DNA of 64,000 bases, from assembly GCF_002261475.1 (NCBI RefSeq), contig NZ_NEVN01000005.1, forward strand, positions 62,001-126,000. Reading direction: 5' to 3'. How positions within the stretch are numbered: position 1 is the first letter of the stretch; each line of letters begins with the position of its first letter. The position numbers and the translations under genes are program-made. The notes under the pieces were generated by a model that had not been told where the DNA came from, ran no database searches, and saw only the letters and a program-made list of their open reading frames with translations. Origin of the DNA: Bordetella genomosp. 5. Lineage in GTDB: Bacteria; Pseudomonadota; Gammaproteobacteria; Burkholderiales; Burkholderiaceae_B. Shown one piece after another: positions 55,502 through 63,812 of this stretch.

Positions 55502-55867
55502 ATGAAAGCCAGAGCCCCGCTGTGCGCCCTCGTCCTGATGGGTGCGGTACTTTCGCCGCTCGGCGCCGCCCAGGCGCAGAACAGCTACCCGGCCACGCCG
55601 TCGGTGTCGCCCAATGACGGCACCGCCACGCCGCCGAACCGTCCGGTGCCGGAAGGCCAGACGCCGGCCGCCCCCGTTCCGGGTACGCCGCAAGGCACGA
55701 ACCCGCCCAACCTGGACAAGTCGAAGTCCATGGACGGCAATGCCCGCGAAACGCGCAAGAACGATCTGCCCAACGCCCCGCGCGAAGCGAACGACAACGT
55801 TCCGCGTACGCCGAGCCAGGGTGCCGCGCCTCCCCCGGGATACCCCAACACCGGCGGCTCGCGCTGA
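55502..55867 (+). CDS. small exported Pro/Asn-rich protein
   Basis: A 121-residue protein with a clear signal peptide (MKARAPLCALVLMGAVLSPL, cut after AAQAQ-type residues). The remainder is hydrophilic and rich in Pro, Asn, Thr and Gly (TPPNRPVPEGQTPAAPVPG, DNVPRTPSQGAAPPPG). Ribosome site AGGAG at 55491-55495. It is divergent from glgA, sharing a 167-bp promoter region. No known domain. Probably intrinsically disordered and periplasmic; any link to glucan metabolism is only positional. Confidence 0.75.
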   Translation: MKARAPLCALVLMGAVLSPLGAAQAQNSYPATPSVSPNDGTATPPNRPVPEGQTPAAPVPGTPQGTNPPNLDKSKSMDGNARETRKNDLPNAPREANDNVPRTPSQGAAPPPGYPNTGGSR

Positions 55868-55889
55868 TCTTCTGACATCGGTAAAAAAG

Positions 55890-55925
55890 TTGCCCGCGCA
55901 ACCTTTTGGTTGCGCGGGCAATTTT
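55890..55925 (+). terminator. intrinsic terminator
   Basis: TTGCCCGCGCAACC / GGTTGCGCGGGCAA, 14 perfect pairs with a TTTT loop, then TTTTCTTTT. Follows the small exported protein. Confidence 0.93.
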
Positions 55926-56012
55926 CTTTTGGGGCCTGCGCCGCCGTTGGCCGAGCCGTGGGCTCAAGGCCGGCAGGGCCCACGTGGCCGCCGCGGTCGG
56001 GCAAGAGAACTG

Positions 56013-56232
56013 CCCCCACGCTGCGCCTTCGGCTTGCTGCCCCCAAGGGGGCGTTTTTGTCTTGGGACGGCCCGGCGACAAAAAAGGCCCCCACGCTGCG
56101 CCTTCGGCTTGCTGCCCCCCCGAGGGGGCGCTTTTTGTCTTGGGGCGGCCCGGCGACAAAAAAGGCCCCCACTCTGCGCCTTCGGCTTGCTGCCCCCCGA
56201 GGGGGCGCTTTTTGTCTTGGGGCGGCCCGGCG
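56013..56232 (+). repeat. dispersed GC-rich repeat, three tandem copies
   Basis: Copies at 56013-56077, 56088-56155 and 56166-56232. They are 65-68 bp each, separated by about ten bases containing A5-A6 and GG. Same motif order as the pair at 31156-31298, ending GGGGCGGCCCGGCG here. Each has an internal C-run/G-run hairpin followed by a T-tract. No ORF with family resemblance is present. Confidence 0.92.
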
Positions 56233-56234
56233 AC

Positions 56235-56262
56235 AAAAAAAGCGCCCGGCGCGAGGCCGGGC
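56235..56262 (-). terminator. intrinsic terminator of rpoN
   Basis: GCCCGGC-GCGAG-GCCGGGC stem. Reading the minus strand, the stem is followed closely by a run of seven T. Lies 25 bp after the rpoN stop. Confidence 0.8.
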
Positions 56263-56287
56263 GGCAAGGGGGGTGACACCGGAGATT

Positions 56288-57787
56288 CTAGTGACGGCGC
56301 AGCTCGGCGGGCGCGAGGCGCATCTGGCCGCGATACTTCGTGACCGTGCGACGGGCCACCACGATACCGTTGGCCGCGAGGCGCTCGGTCAGCGTGACAT
56401 CGGACAGCGGTTCGGCGGGGTCCTCGGCGTCGATCAGTTCGCGGATCAGGGCGCGGACGGCCGCCGACGAGCACGAGCCGCCCGACTCGGTCGCGAGTTC
56501 GCGCGAGAAGAAGTGGCGAAATTCGAACACGCCGCGCGGCGTGACCATGTATTTGTTGGCGGTGGCGCGCGACACGGTCGACTCATGCATGTCGAGGTCG
56601 TCGGCAACCTCGCGCAGCATCAGCGGCCGCAGCGCGACTTCGCCGTATTCGAAGAAGCGTTGCTGGCGTTTCACGATCGCTTCGGCCACACGCTGGATGG
56701 TGGTGTAGCGTTGCTCGACGTTGCGCACCAGCCAGCGCGCTTCCTGCAGCTCCTGCGCCATCGGGCTGCGGTTGTCCACGCGGGCCCGGCGGAACAGATC
56801 GGCGTAGGTCTGGTAGAGACGGGCGCGCGGCATCGCATGGCGGTTCGGGACGACGCGCCAGCGCGACTGGTACTTGCTCACGAACACGTCCGGCACGACA
56901 TACGCCGGCGCCTGGTTGTCGTAGCGGCGGCCGGGCTTGGGGTCCAGGCCGCGGATCAGCGCGCAGGCGGTCTGCAGGGCTTCGGCGTCACAACCGATCA
57001 GCTTCTGCAGGCCGTTCATGTCATTGCGGCCGAGGCGCTCGAGATGGTGTTCCACGATGGTCTGTGCCAGCGCCTGACCCGGCTCGGTGCGGCCCTGCAG
57101 TTGCAGCAGCAGGCATTCGCGCAGGTCGCGGGCGGCCAGGCCGGGGATGTCCATGCTCTGCACGAGCTTGAGCGCCGCCAGCCATTCGCCCTCGTCGGGC
57201 TCGGGCTCGAAGCCCGCATCGCCCGCGAGCTCGCACAGCGGCGTGCGCAGATAGCCGTCGGAATCGAGGGCATCGATGATGAAGGCGGCGAGCGCGCGGT
57301 CGCGCTCGTTCAGGGTGTAGGTGCCGAGCTCGCGCAGCAGGCGATCGCACAGCGACGGGCTGTGCGCCACCCAGTGGGCCAGGTCGTTGCCCTGTGCACC
57401 GCTGCCGTGGCTAGTCGGGTAGTCGCCCGAGTATTCACCGGGAAACTCGCTTGCATACTCGGGCGCGTAATCGGCCTCGGAGGCGCCGGCGGTCTCGCTG
57501 GCACCGCCTTCGGCGCCGTCACCCGCCTCGGGGGCGGAGGGCGCCGTGTCGTTCATGGAGTCGGGGGCACCGCTGGCGGCGCCCACGGCGACGGGCATCC
57601 CGGCTACCAAGGGGTCTGCCGGCATGTCATCGCTCGTATCCTCAAGAAAGGGATTGGTCGCCAACGCATGCTGGACGGCAGTGGTGAACTCCAATGCCGA
57701 CATCTGCAACAGCTTTACCGACTGCTGCAGGCGGGGGGCCAGCGTGGTCTGCTGGCGCAAACGCAATTCCTGGGCGGCGTAACTCAC
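56288..57787 (-). CDS. rpoN: RNA polymerase sigma-54 factor
   Basis: A 499-residue sigma-54. Region I is LRLRQQTTLAPRLQQSVKLL (usual consensus LRLGQQL). An acidic region II runs about 60-130. The core-binding domain and helix-turn-helix follow, and the RpoN box ARRTVTKYRGQMRLAP is near the C-terminus. The start is GTG 57787 with AGGAG six bases upstream. It directs transcription from -24/-12 promoters with ATP-dependent activators, two of which are adjacent. The normal neighbours lptB, hpf and ptsN are absent, so it may be a relocated or second rpoN. Confidence 0.94.
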   Translation of the reverse strand: MSYAAQELRLRQQTTLAPRLQQSVKLLQMSALEFTTAVQHALATNPFLEDTSDDMPADPLVAGMPVAVGAASGAPDSMNDTAPSAPEAGDGAEGGASETAGASEADYAPEYASEFPGEYSGDYPTSHGSGAQGNDLAHWVAHSPSLCDRLLRELGTYTLNERDRALAAFIIDALDSDGYLRTPLCELAGDAGFEPEPDEGEWLAALKLVQSMDIPGLAARDLRECLLLQLQGRTEPGQALAQTIVEHHLERLGRNDMNGLQKLIGCDAEALQTACALIRGLDPKPGRRYDNQAPAYVVPDVFVSKYQSRWRVVPNRHAMPRARLYQTYADLFRRARVDNRSPMAQELQEARWLVRNVEQRYTTIQRVAEAIVKRQQRFFEYGEVALRPLMLREVADDLDMHESTVSRATANKYMVTPRGVFEFRHFFSRELATESGGSCSSAAVRALIRELIDAEDPAEPLSDVTLTERLAANGIVVARRTVTKYRGQMRLAPAELRRH

Positions 57788-58100
57788 TTATATCTCCTGG
57801 GGGTGATGCACCGGTAAGCGCCGGCGGGTACTCGGAGATATAGATGCAAGATCCATGCCATCCTAGGGTAATCCCTGAGTTGGCGGGGGCGTTCCCAGGG
57901 GAAAACGGGCAGGGCGGGGGAAGGGTGGCCGGATGGGATGCGCCACCCTTACCGGCTGGCGGTAAGAATTGCGCATGTGGCGTGCCTGGGTCGCATAGCC
58001 CGGGGCGCGATCGAAGAATCGCGACGCCTGTTACTTTCTTCTACGGCGGGGATGTAACAGCAAGGCACGGTCCCGGTTGCCGGAACCGCGCCCCATACGC
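57788..58100. other. intergenic region with hairpin, upstream of rpoN
   Basis: 313 bp between the orphan activator stop and rpoN. A perfect 9-bp inverted repeat, AAGGGTGGC / GCCACCCTT, spans 57921-57950 with a 12-nt loop and no T-tract. No gene or recognised promoter. Confidence 0.45.
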
Positions 58101-59090
58101 TCACTCGTCGGCCGGAATGTCGTAGGCCGCGAGCCGGTTGTAGAGCGTTTTGACACTGATGCCGAGCGCCTGCGCGGCGCGCTGCTTGTCGTCGTCGCAT
58201 TGCGCGAGCGTGGCGAGGATCAGCCGGCGCTGGGCGTCGGCCAGATTGGTGCCCACGGCGATGTCGAGCTGGTCTTCGTCGCCGGCGCCCGCCGCCATCG
58301 GGCGCGGCTTGGGCGCGAGGGCGTCCCCGATTTCGTTGTCGGCCATGATGTAGGCACGTTGCACGATGTTCTTGAGCTCGCGCACATTGCCGGGCCAGTC
58401 ATAGCGCTGCAGCGCCTCGATCATGGCGGGCGCGAAGCGCTTGTCGCTGCGGTTGCTCTTGTTCAGATCATCGAGCATGCGCTGCGCCAGCACCGGGATG
58501 TCTTCGAGGCGCTCACGCAGGGGCGGCACCCGCAGCGGCACGACCAGCAGCCGGTGCAGGAAGTCTTCGCGCAGACGGCCCTGCGCCACGGCCTCGAGCG
58601 GGTCGCGGTTGCTCGCACAGATCAGCCGCACGTTGGCACGCAGCAGGTCGGTGCCGCCGACGCGCTGATAGGTGCCGGTCTCGAGGACGCGCAGGAAGTG
58701 CACCTGCATGTCGGTCGACATTTCGGTGACTTCGTCGAGGAACAGGGTGCCGCCGCTGGCGTGTTCGAAATAGCCGGCGTTCTGGGCCAGCGCGCCCGTG
58801 AAACTGCCTTTTTCGTGACCGAACAGGACGGCGTGCGCCAGGCTGCGGCTGATGGCGCCGCAGTTGACAGCCACGAAGGGCCGGTCGGCGCGCGGGCTGC
58901 CGGCATGAATGGCGCGCGCAACCAGCTCTTTACCGGCGCCGCTCTCGCCCACGATGAACACCGACGCATCGGTGGCCGCGGCGCGGTCGATCTGGCGGGT
59001 GAGCTGACGCATGACATCGCTGATACCCAGTATGTCCAGGTCGGGCGCTTTCCGGCTGGAGGATGGGGGCGTGGTGCTGCGGGCGGGCAT
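58101..59090 (-). CDS. sigma-54-dependent activator without receiver domain
   Basis: A 329-residue AAA+ enhancer-binding protein. The Walker [14 protein letters not shown] is at residues 48-60, the sigma-54 contact loop GSFTGA at 95-100 (Ser in place of the usual Ala), [12 protein letters not shown] (Walker B) and [17 protein letters not shown]. The C-terminal Fis-type helix-turn-helix is [19 protein letters not shown]. Only about 20 residues precede the AAA+ domain, so no sensory or receiver domain exists and it may be constitutive or protein-regulated, like PspF. Start 59090 has GAGG upstream. Divergent from the following regulator; rpoN lies 313 bp downstream. Confidence 0.92.
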   Translation of the reverse strand: MPARSTTPPSSSRKAPDLDILGISDVMRQLTRQIDRAAATDASVFIVGESGAGKELVARAIHAGSPRADRPFVAVNCGAISRSLAHAVLFGHEKGSFTGALAQNAGYFEHASGGTLFLDEVTEMSTDMQVHFLRVLETGTYQRVGGTDLLRANVRLICASNRDPLEAVAQGRLREDFLHRLLVVPLRVPPLRERLEDIPVLAQRMLDDLNKSNRSDKRFAPAMIEALQRYDWPGNVRELKNIVQRAYIMADNEIGDALAPKPRPMAAGAGDEDQLDIAVGTNLADAQRRLILATLAQCDDDKQRAAQALGISVKTLYNRLAAYDIPADE

Positions 59091-59396
59091 GCATATACCT
59101 CTGCAATGACAGAACGCACATGATAGCGGCAGGTCACGCCCGCAGGGGGGGAAATGCGACGAGATGCAAATACCCGTATCATCCGGCGCGCGTCCGTATC
59201 GAATGTTTACGTATCCAACCCCTGGTGGTCGCATTTCTTCTAATGTCCACGCTATGCTCAAGGGTGCGGGTTCGGAAGCGATGATCGTGCGGGGCACAAA
59301 AGGCCCCAGCGCGCTTTCGAACGGGGAATGGCGCTACCGCGCCGACACCGCGTAGCGGTCACGACACTACACATATAAGCCAGAAGGAAAGCTTTC
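59091..59396. other. divergent intergenic region between two sigma-54 activators
   Basis: 306 bp containing the promoters of both regulators. It is slightly more AT-rich than its neighbours (for example GAATGTTTACGTATCC). I could not identify a convincing -24/-12 or -35/-10 pair. Confidence 0.4.
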
Positions 59397-60782
59397 ATGC
59401 CACACCTGCTCGTCGTCGATGATGATGATGCTATCCGCGAGACCCTGGCCGAGATCGGCCGCGAGAGCGGCTTCACGGTCGCCATGGCGGGTTCCGTGCG
59501 CGATGCGGTGCTGCAATGGGAACGCAAACTGCCTGACCTGGTGCTGGCGGACGTGCGCCTGCCGGAAGGCAACGGCATGGATATCTTCCGCCGCGTCCCG
59601 ATCGGCAATGCCGAAGTGGTGGTGATCACCGGTCATGGCAGCATGGACAGCGCCGTCGAGGCCCTGCGTCTGGGCGCGACGGACTACCTGGTCAAGCCGA
59701 TCAGCATGGAACGCCTGCAGCAGATCATGGACCGCGTGGCCGGCACGGCCGATAGCACGCCGTCGGATCAGCCGTTTTCCGAGGATGGCCGTTTCGGTCA
59801 GATGCTGGGCCGCTCGGAAGTCATGCAGCGTGTCTACGAACAATTGGCGCGGGTCGCGCCCACCGATGTCTCGACGCTGCTGATCGGCGAGAGCGGCACC
59901 GGCAAGGAGCTGGCGGCCCATGCGATTCACGATCTCAGCCCGCGGCGCCAGCGTCCGTTCGTGGCGGTGAACTGTGGTGCGATTTCGCCCAACCTGATCG
60001 AGAGCGAGCTGTTCGGCCACGAGAAGGGCAGCTTCACCGGCGCCGACCGCCAGCACAAGGGCTACTTCGAACGCGCGGACGGCGGCACGCTGTTTCTCGA
60101 TGAAGTGACCGAGATGCCGCTCGATCTGCAGGTCAAGCTGCTGCGCGTGCTCGAGACCGGCCATTTCATGCGGGTCGGTACCAATCGCGAGATCGCCTGC
60201 GATGTCCGCATCGTGGCGGCGACCAATCGCAGCCCCGATCAGGCCGTGGCGCAGGGTCGCCTGCGCGAAGATCTGTATTACCGCCTGAGCGTCTTCCCGC
60301 TCGAGCTGCCCGCGCTGCGTGATCGTGGCGACGACATCCTGTTTCTGTGCGAGCGCTTCCTCGAGGCGCAGAACAAGGACAACGGCACGCAGAAGCGTTT
60401 CACCGACGCCGCGCGCGCGGCGATCATGGCGCATGGCTGGCCGGGCAACGTCCGCGAACTCAAGAACTTCGTGCGTCGCGCCTACATCCTTGCCGAGACC
60501 GACGACATCACGGACGAGTCGCTGCTGCCGCAGACCTCGCCCAAGACCAGCCGGGCCGACGATGCCTCGCGCGTCAGCGTGAAGGTGGGCGCCACGCTGG
60601 CCGAAGCCGATCGCCGTTTGATCCTTGCGACGCTGGCGCGTTGCGGGGGCGTGAAGAAGCAGACCGCGGCGATCCTGGGCATCAGTGCCAAGACGCTGTA
60701 CAACCGCCTCGAAGAGTACGAACGCGACGGCTACCTGATCCCGGTGGACAAGGACGCCGCGGGCGCGCACGAGGCCTCCTGA
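59397..60782 (+). CDS. sigma-54-dependent response regulator (NtrC family)
   Basis: A 461-residue regulator: receiver 1-120 with acidic pocket VVDDDDA and phospho-acceptor Asp52 ([13 protein letters not shown]) plus Lys100, AAA+ 135-370 with GESGTGKEL (164-172) and GSFTGA (211-216), [17 protein letters not shown], and a C-terminal Fis-type helix-turn-helix ([18 protein letters not shown]). It activates sigma-54 promoters when phosphorylated. No kinase gene adjoins it. The DNA-binding helix is very like that of the divergent activator, so the two may share targets. Ribosome site AAGGAAAG. Confidence 0.94.
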   Translation: MPHLLVVDDDDAIRETLAEIGRESGFTVAMAGSVRDAVLQWERKLPDLVLADVRLPEGNGMDIFRRVPIGNAEVVVITGHGSMDSAVEALRLGATDYLVKPISMERLQQIMDRVAGTADSTPSDQPFSEDGRFGQMLGRSEVMQRVYEQLARVAPTDVSTLLIGESGTGKELAAHAIHDLSPRRQRPFVAVNCGAISPNLIESELFGHEKGSFTGADRQHKGYFERADGGTLFLDEVTEMPLDLQVKLLRVLETGHFMRVGTNREIACDVRIVAATNRSPDQAVAQGRLREDLYYRLSVFPLELPALRDRGDDILFLCERFLEAQNKDNGTQKRFTDAARAAIMAHGWPGNVRELKNFVRRAYILAETDDITDESLLPQTSPKTSRADDASRVSVKVGATLAEADRRLILATLARCGGVKKQTAAILGISAKTLYNRLEEYERDGYLIPVDKDAAGAHEAS

Positions 60783-60804
60783 GGCGTTCTGCGTGTCCCT
60801 CACA

Positions 60805-60831
60805 GCCGGCGCCGGCATTGCCCGCGCCGGC
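60805..60831 (+). terminator. GC-rich hairpin after the response regulator
   Basis: GCCGGCGC / GCGCCGGC with an 11-nt loop, 22 bp after the stop. There is no T-tract, so terminator function is uncertain. Confidence 0.4.
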
Positions 60832-60983
60832 CGTCTGTCGTCCGCGCAAAGGAGATGATGCCTTCCGTGATGCCGACGGAATGAGGCGGGCCGCCGGGCT
60901 CGCTCGCCCTTGCGCGGAAAGGGCAGGAACAGCGGTTGCTGCAAGCGTGAGCTTTCCATCGTGTCAGCCCATGGGAGCGCCGC

Positions 60984-62762
60984 ATGCAGACAGTCTCCGA
61001 CTTCGTCCTCACCCGCTTGTCCGAATGGGGGATCCGCCGTGTGTTCGGCTATCCCGGCGACGGTATCAATGGTCTGATCGGCGCCTTCGGCCGCACCGAA
61101 GCGCCGCTCGAGTTCGTGCAGGCGCGGCACGAAGAGGGCGCGGCCTTCATGGCGTGCGCGCATGCCAAATTTACCGGTCAGGTCGGTGTGTGTCTCGCGA
61201 CCTCGGGCCCCGGCGCCATTCATCTGCTCAACGGTCTTTACGACGCCAAGCTCGATCACCAGCCCGTGGTCGCGCTGGTGGGTCAGCAGGCGCGTAGCGC
61301 GCTGGGCGGCGACTTCCAGCAGGAAGTCGATCTGGTGAGCCTGTTCAAGGACGTGGCCCACGATTTCGTGCAGGTCGCGGCCAGCGCGGAGCAGGCGCGT
61401 CATCTGGTCGACCGCGCGCTGCGTATCGCGCTGGAACGCCGCGCGGTGACCTGCGTGATCTTCCCCAACGATGTTCAGGATCTGCCGGCGGTGGCCGAGC
61501 CGCCGCGCGCGCACGGCATGCTGCATACCGGTATCGGCATCACCTCGCATGCCTCGGTGCCGAGCGAGGCGGCGCTGCGCAACGCCGCCGATATTCTGAA
61601 TCGCGGTGAGCGCGTGGCGATGCTGGTCGGGGCCGGCGCGCTCGAGGCCGGCGCCGAAGTACGTGCCGTGGCCGAACGCCTGGGCGCCGGCGTCGCGAAG
61701 GCGCTGCTCGGCAAGGCCGTGCTGCCGGACAATCTGCCCTACGTGACGGGTGCGATCGGCCAGCTCGGCACCCAGCCCAGTTGGCAGATGATGAACGAGT
61801 GCGACACGCTGCTGATGGTGGGCACGTCGTTCCCATACTCGGAGTTTCTGCCGGAGCCGGGCCGTGCCCGGGCCGTGCAGATCGATCGCGACGGCCGCAA
61901 GATCTCGCTGCGCTATCCGGTCGAGCTCGGCCTGGTGGGCGAGGCGCGCGGCACTTTGCAGGCCTTGCTGCCCCTACTCGACGCCGAGATGCCGCCCGCG
62001 CGCAAGCGCTGGACGGAGCAGGTGGCGCGCATGAACGAACGTTGGCAGAAGACCGTCACGGCGCGGGCGATGGACGAAGGCAAGCGCATGAATCCGCAAC
62101 GGCCTTTTCTGGAGCTCTCCCGGCAGCTGCCGGAGCGCACGATCGTCACCTGCGACTCGGGGTCCGCGGCCAATTGGTATGCGCGCGACATCTCGCTGCG
62201 CGAGGGCATGATGGGCTCGGTCTCGGGTGGCCTGGCGACCATGGGCTGCGCCGTGCCTTATGCCGTGGCCGCCAAGCTCGCGCACCCCGACCGACCGGTG
62301 GTCGCGCTGGTGGGCGACGGTGCGATGCAGATGCTCGGCATCAATGAACTCATCACCATTGCGCACCGCTGGCGCGATTGGGCCGACCCCCGCATGGTGA
62401 TTCTGGTCCTCAATAACGGCGATCTGAATCTCGTGACCTGGGAGCAGCGCGTGATGGGCGGCGACCCGCGCTTTCACGACTCGCAGTGGCTGCCGGAGTT
62501 CCAGTACGCGGAGTACGCGCGGATGCTGGGTCTGGAAGGCATCCGCATCGAAAAGGGCGACGAGTGCGCGGCCGCGTTCGAGCGTGCCTTCGCCGCCGAC
62601 AAGCCCGTGCTGATCGAAGCGGTCACCGATCCCGAGATGCCGCCCATCCCGCCGCATGTGCCGTTCAAACAGATCAAGGCCTATCTGCAGGCCTTGCGCA
62701 AGGAAGATGCGAGCGGCCGTGACGCGTTGCGCGCGACCCTCTCCCAATGGTGGGCGGGCTGA
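60984..62762 (+). CDS. ThDP-dependent enzyme, pyruvate oxidase/acetolactate synthase-like
   Basis: A 592-residue three-domain thiamine diphosphate enzyme. The Pyr domain holds the catalytic glutamate in VQARHEEGAAFMACAHAKFT, the middle domain follows, and the PP domain carries LVGDGAMQMLGINELITIAH then VILVLNNGDLNLVTWEQR, the GDG-NN cofactor motif. SGPGAIHLLNGLYDAKLDHQ is typical of PoxB-like proteins. It lacks an obvious membrane-binding tail, so PoxB itself is not certain; acetolactate-synthase- or sulfoacetaldehyde-type decarboxylases are alternatives. Heads a group of stress-type genes. Confidence 0.88.
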   Translation: MQTVSDFVLTRLSEWGIRRVFGYPGDGINGLIGAFGRTEAPLEFVQARHEEGAAFMACAHAKFTGQVGVCLATSGPGAIHLLNGLYDAKLDHQPVVALVGQQARSALGGDFQQEVDLVSLFKDVAHDFVQVAASAEQARHLVDRALRIALERRAVTCVIFPNDVQDLPAVAEPPRAHGMLHTGIGITSHASVPSEAALRNAADILNRGERVAMLVGAGALEAGAEVRAVAERLGAGVAKALLGKAVLPDNLPYVTGAIGQLGTQPSWQMMNECDTLLMVGTSFPYSEFLPEPGRARAVQIDRDGRKISLRYPVELGLVGEARGTLQALLPLLDAEMPPARKRWTEQVARMNERWQKTVTARAMDEGKRMNPQRPFLELSRQLPERTIVTCDSGSAANWYARDISLREGMMGSVSGGLATMGCAVPYAVAAKLAHPDRPVVALVGDGAMQMLGINELITIAHRWRDWADPRMVILVLNNGDLNLVTWEQRVMGGDPRFHDSQWLPEFQYAEYARMLGLEGIRIEKGDECAAAFERAFAADKPVLIEAVTDPEMPPIPPHVPFKQIKAYLQALRKEDASGRDALRATLSQWWAG

Positions 62763-62795
62763 CGCGCCGCCCCGGACAAGCACCAGGAGCCAATC

Positions 62796-62996
62796 ATGAG
62801 CAAACCGAAATCTCAGCCGGACGAGCGCGCGGACAAACCGGCCGGCGGCAAGCCGACGGAGGCCGACAAGGAAAGGGGCGAGGGCGAGGCGGATCGCAAC
62901 AAGCCGCAGGACAACTATCCGCCGGACAGCCTGCGCAATCCTTTGCCAGGCCTGGATCCGCAGCAGACACCGGGATCCGACCGGAACGATTTGTAA
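62796..62996 (+). CDS. small hydrophilic protein
   Basis: A 66-residue, highly charged protein without hydrophobic stretches: the first half is Lys/Asp/Glu-rich (DKPAGGKPTEADKERGEGEA), the second Pro/Asp-rich (NPLPGLDPQQTPGSDRNDL). It has a good AGGAG ribosome site 34 bp after the ThDP enzyme and is probably co-transcribed. The composition suits an intrinsically disordered, hydrophilin-like protein. No family was recognised. Confidence 0.72.
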   Translation: MSKPKSQPDERADKPAGGKPTEADKERGEGEADRNKPQDNYPPDSLRNPLPGLDPQQTPGSDRNDL

Positions 62997-63040
62997 GGCG
63001 TGCCGACCGCACGTCATCACCCAGGCAGGAGCCGTCGACG

Positions 63041-63688
63041 ATGCAAGTGATGAAACTGGAGGCCGAGATGCGCGGCCGTACGCAACTCTCGGATCGTATG
63101 CCGCCGCGTAACACCGGCTGCGCGCAGGGCCCGCACGTGGCGCGGCGCGCAGCCGTGCGCGCACGCGTTGCGGCAGACCTCGGCGCGAGCGGCGCGAACG
63201 CGGTGCCCGCCCCGGCGTTTCCCGCCCGTGGCGACGTCGGTGCGGCCGCGCAGGCGGTCACGCTGGTCATGCCGATGATCGAGCGCGCGCTGCCCGACGA
63301 GACCGTGGGCGGCGGCGACGGCCTGCACATCGTCGTGCTGGATCCGCAGGCCGATCCGCGGCGCGATCCGTTCGAGCGCGCCGTGCTTTACGAACTGAGC
63401 GTGGGCGACGTGGCCGGATCGGACGGCCGCTATGCGGACGAGGCGCGGTCGCGCGCGCAGCTGAGCTATCAGACCGGACTGTCAGGCCGCGATGCCGCGA
63501 CGCTGGCGCCCTATCTGCTGCCCGAAGGGCGGGTGGATGCGTGGGGCAGCGTGGTGGTCGATGGCCTCGTGGTGGCCGTGTGCGGCGCCAATCCCTGGTA
63601 CGACGACGCGTTCGCGGGCGCCATCGCCCACGCGTTTCAGGCGGTGCGCATCACGCGCGGCGATCCGCCGGGAGCGGCGGCCATGTGA
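63041..63688 (+). CDS. conserved-looking hypothetical protein
   Basis: About 215 residues, unrecognised. The first 60 residues are basic and Ala/Arg-rich. The rest has the pattern of a compact alpha/beta domain: AVTLVMPMIERALPDETVGG, GLHIVVLDPQADPRRDPFER, LYELSVGDV and VDAWGSVVVDGLVVAVCGAN. No signal peptide. A GCAGGAG ribosome site lies upstream of ATG 63041; ATG 63050 is also possible. Same strand and close spacing as the preceding small gene, so probably in the same stress-type group. Confidence 0.65.
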   Translation: MQVMKLEAEMRGRTQLSDRMPPRNTGCAQGPHVARRAAVRARVAADLGASGANAVPAPAFPARGDVGAAAQAVTLVMPMIERALPDETVGGGDGLHIVVLDPQADPRRDPFERAVLYELSVGDVAGSDGRYADEARSRAQLSYQTGLSGRDAATLAPYLLPEGRVDAWGSVVVDGLVVAVCGANPWYDDAFAGAIAHAFQAVRITRGDPPGAAAM

Positions 63689-63767
63689 GCCGCGGCGCGG
63701 CCCTGCGAGGCGGCGGGCTGGCGGGTGCGCCGGCCCGGGCACGCGACTTGCTAAATCATCCTCTCGG

Positions 63768-63787
63768 GGTGCGCCGCAGGGCGCACC
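63768..63787 (+). other. short hairpin in the DUF883 gene leader
   Basis: GGTGCGCC-GCAG-GGCGCACC, perfect 8-bp stem, 25 bp before the next start. A T6 run follows nine bases later, so it could be a weak terminator of the previous gene or a leader structure. Confidence 0.4.
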
Positions 63788-63812
63788 ATGCTTCATTTTT
63801 TAAGGAGAGGTC

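Noticed and set aside
50820-55505. Antisense open frame of 1561 codons across glgE and glgA
   Set aside because: A shadow frame produced by high GC and third-position bias of the genes opposite. Composition is His/Gly/Arg/Ala-rich with no family motif or ribosome site.
56013-56232. Possible CRISPR array
   Set aside because: Repeats are 65-68 bp with nearly constant 10-bp A-rich separators, no unique spacers and no cas genes.
57788-59396. Search for -24/-12 promoters upstream of rpoN and the activators
   Set aside because: No sequence matched TGGCAC-N5-TTGC well enough to report.
59367-61550. Minus-strand open frame of 727 codons over the response regulator and ThDP enzyme
   Set aside because: Spans two clear genes and their gap; no motif, no ribosome site.
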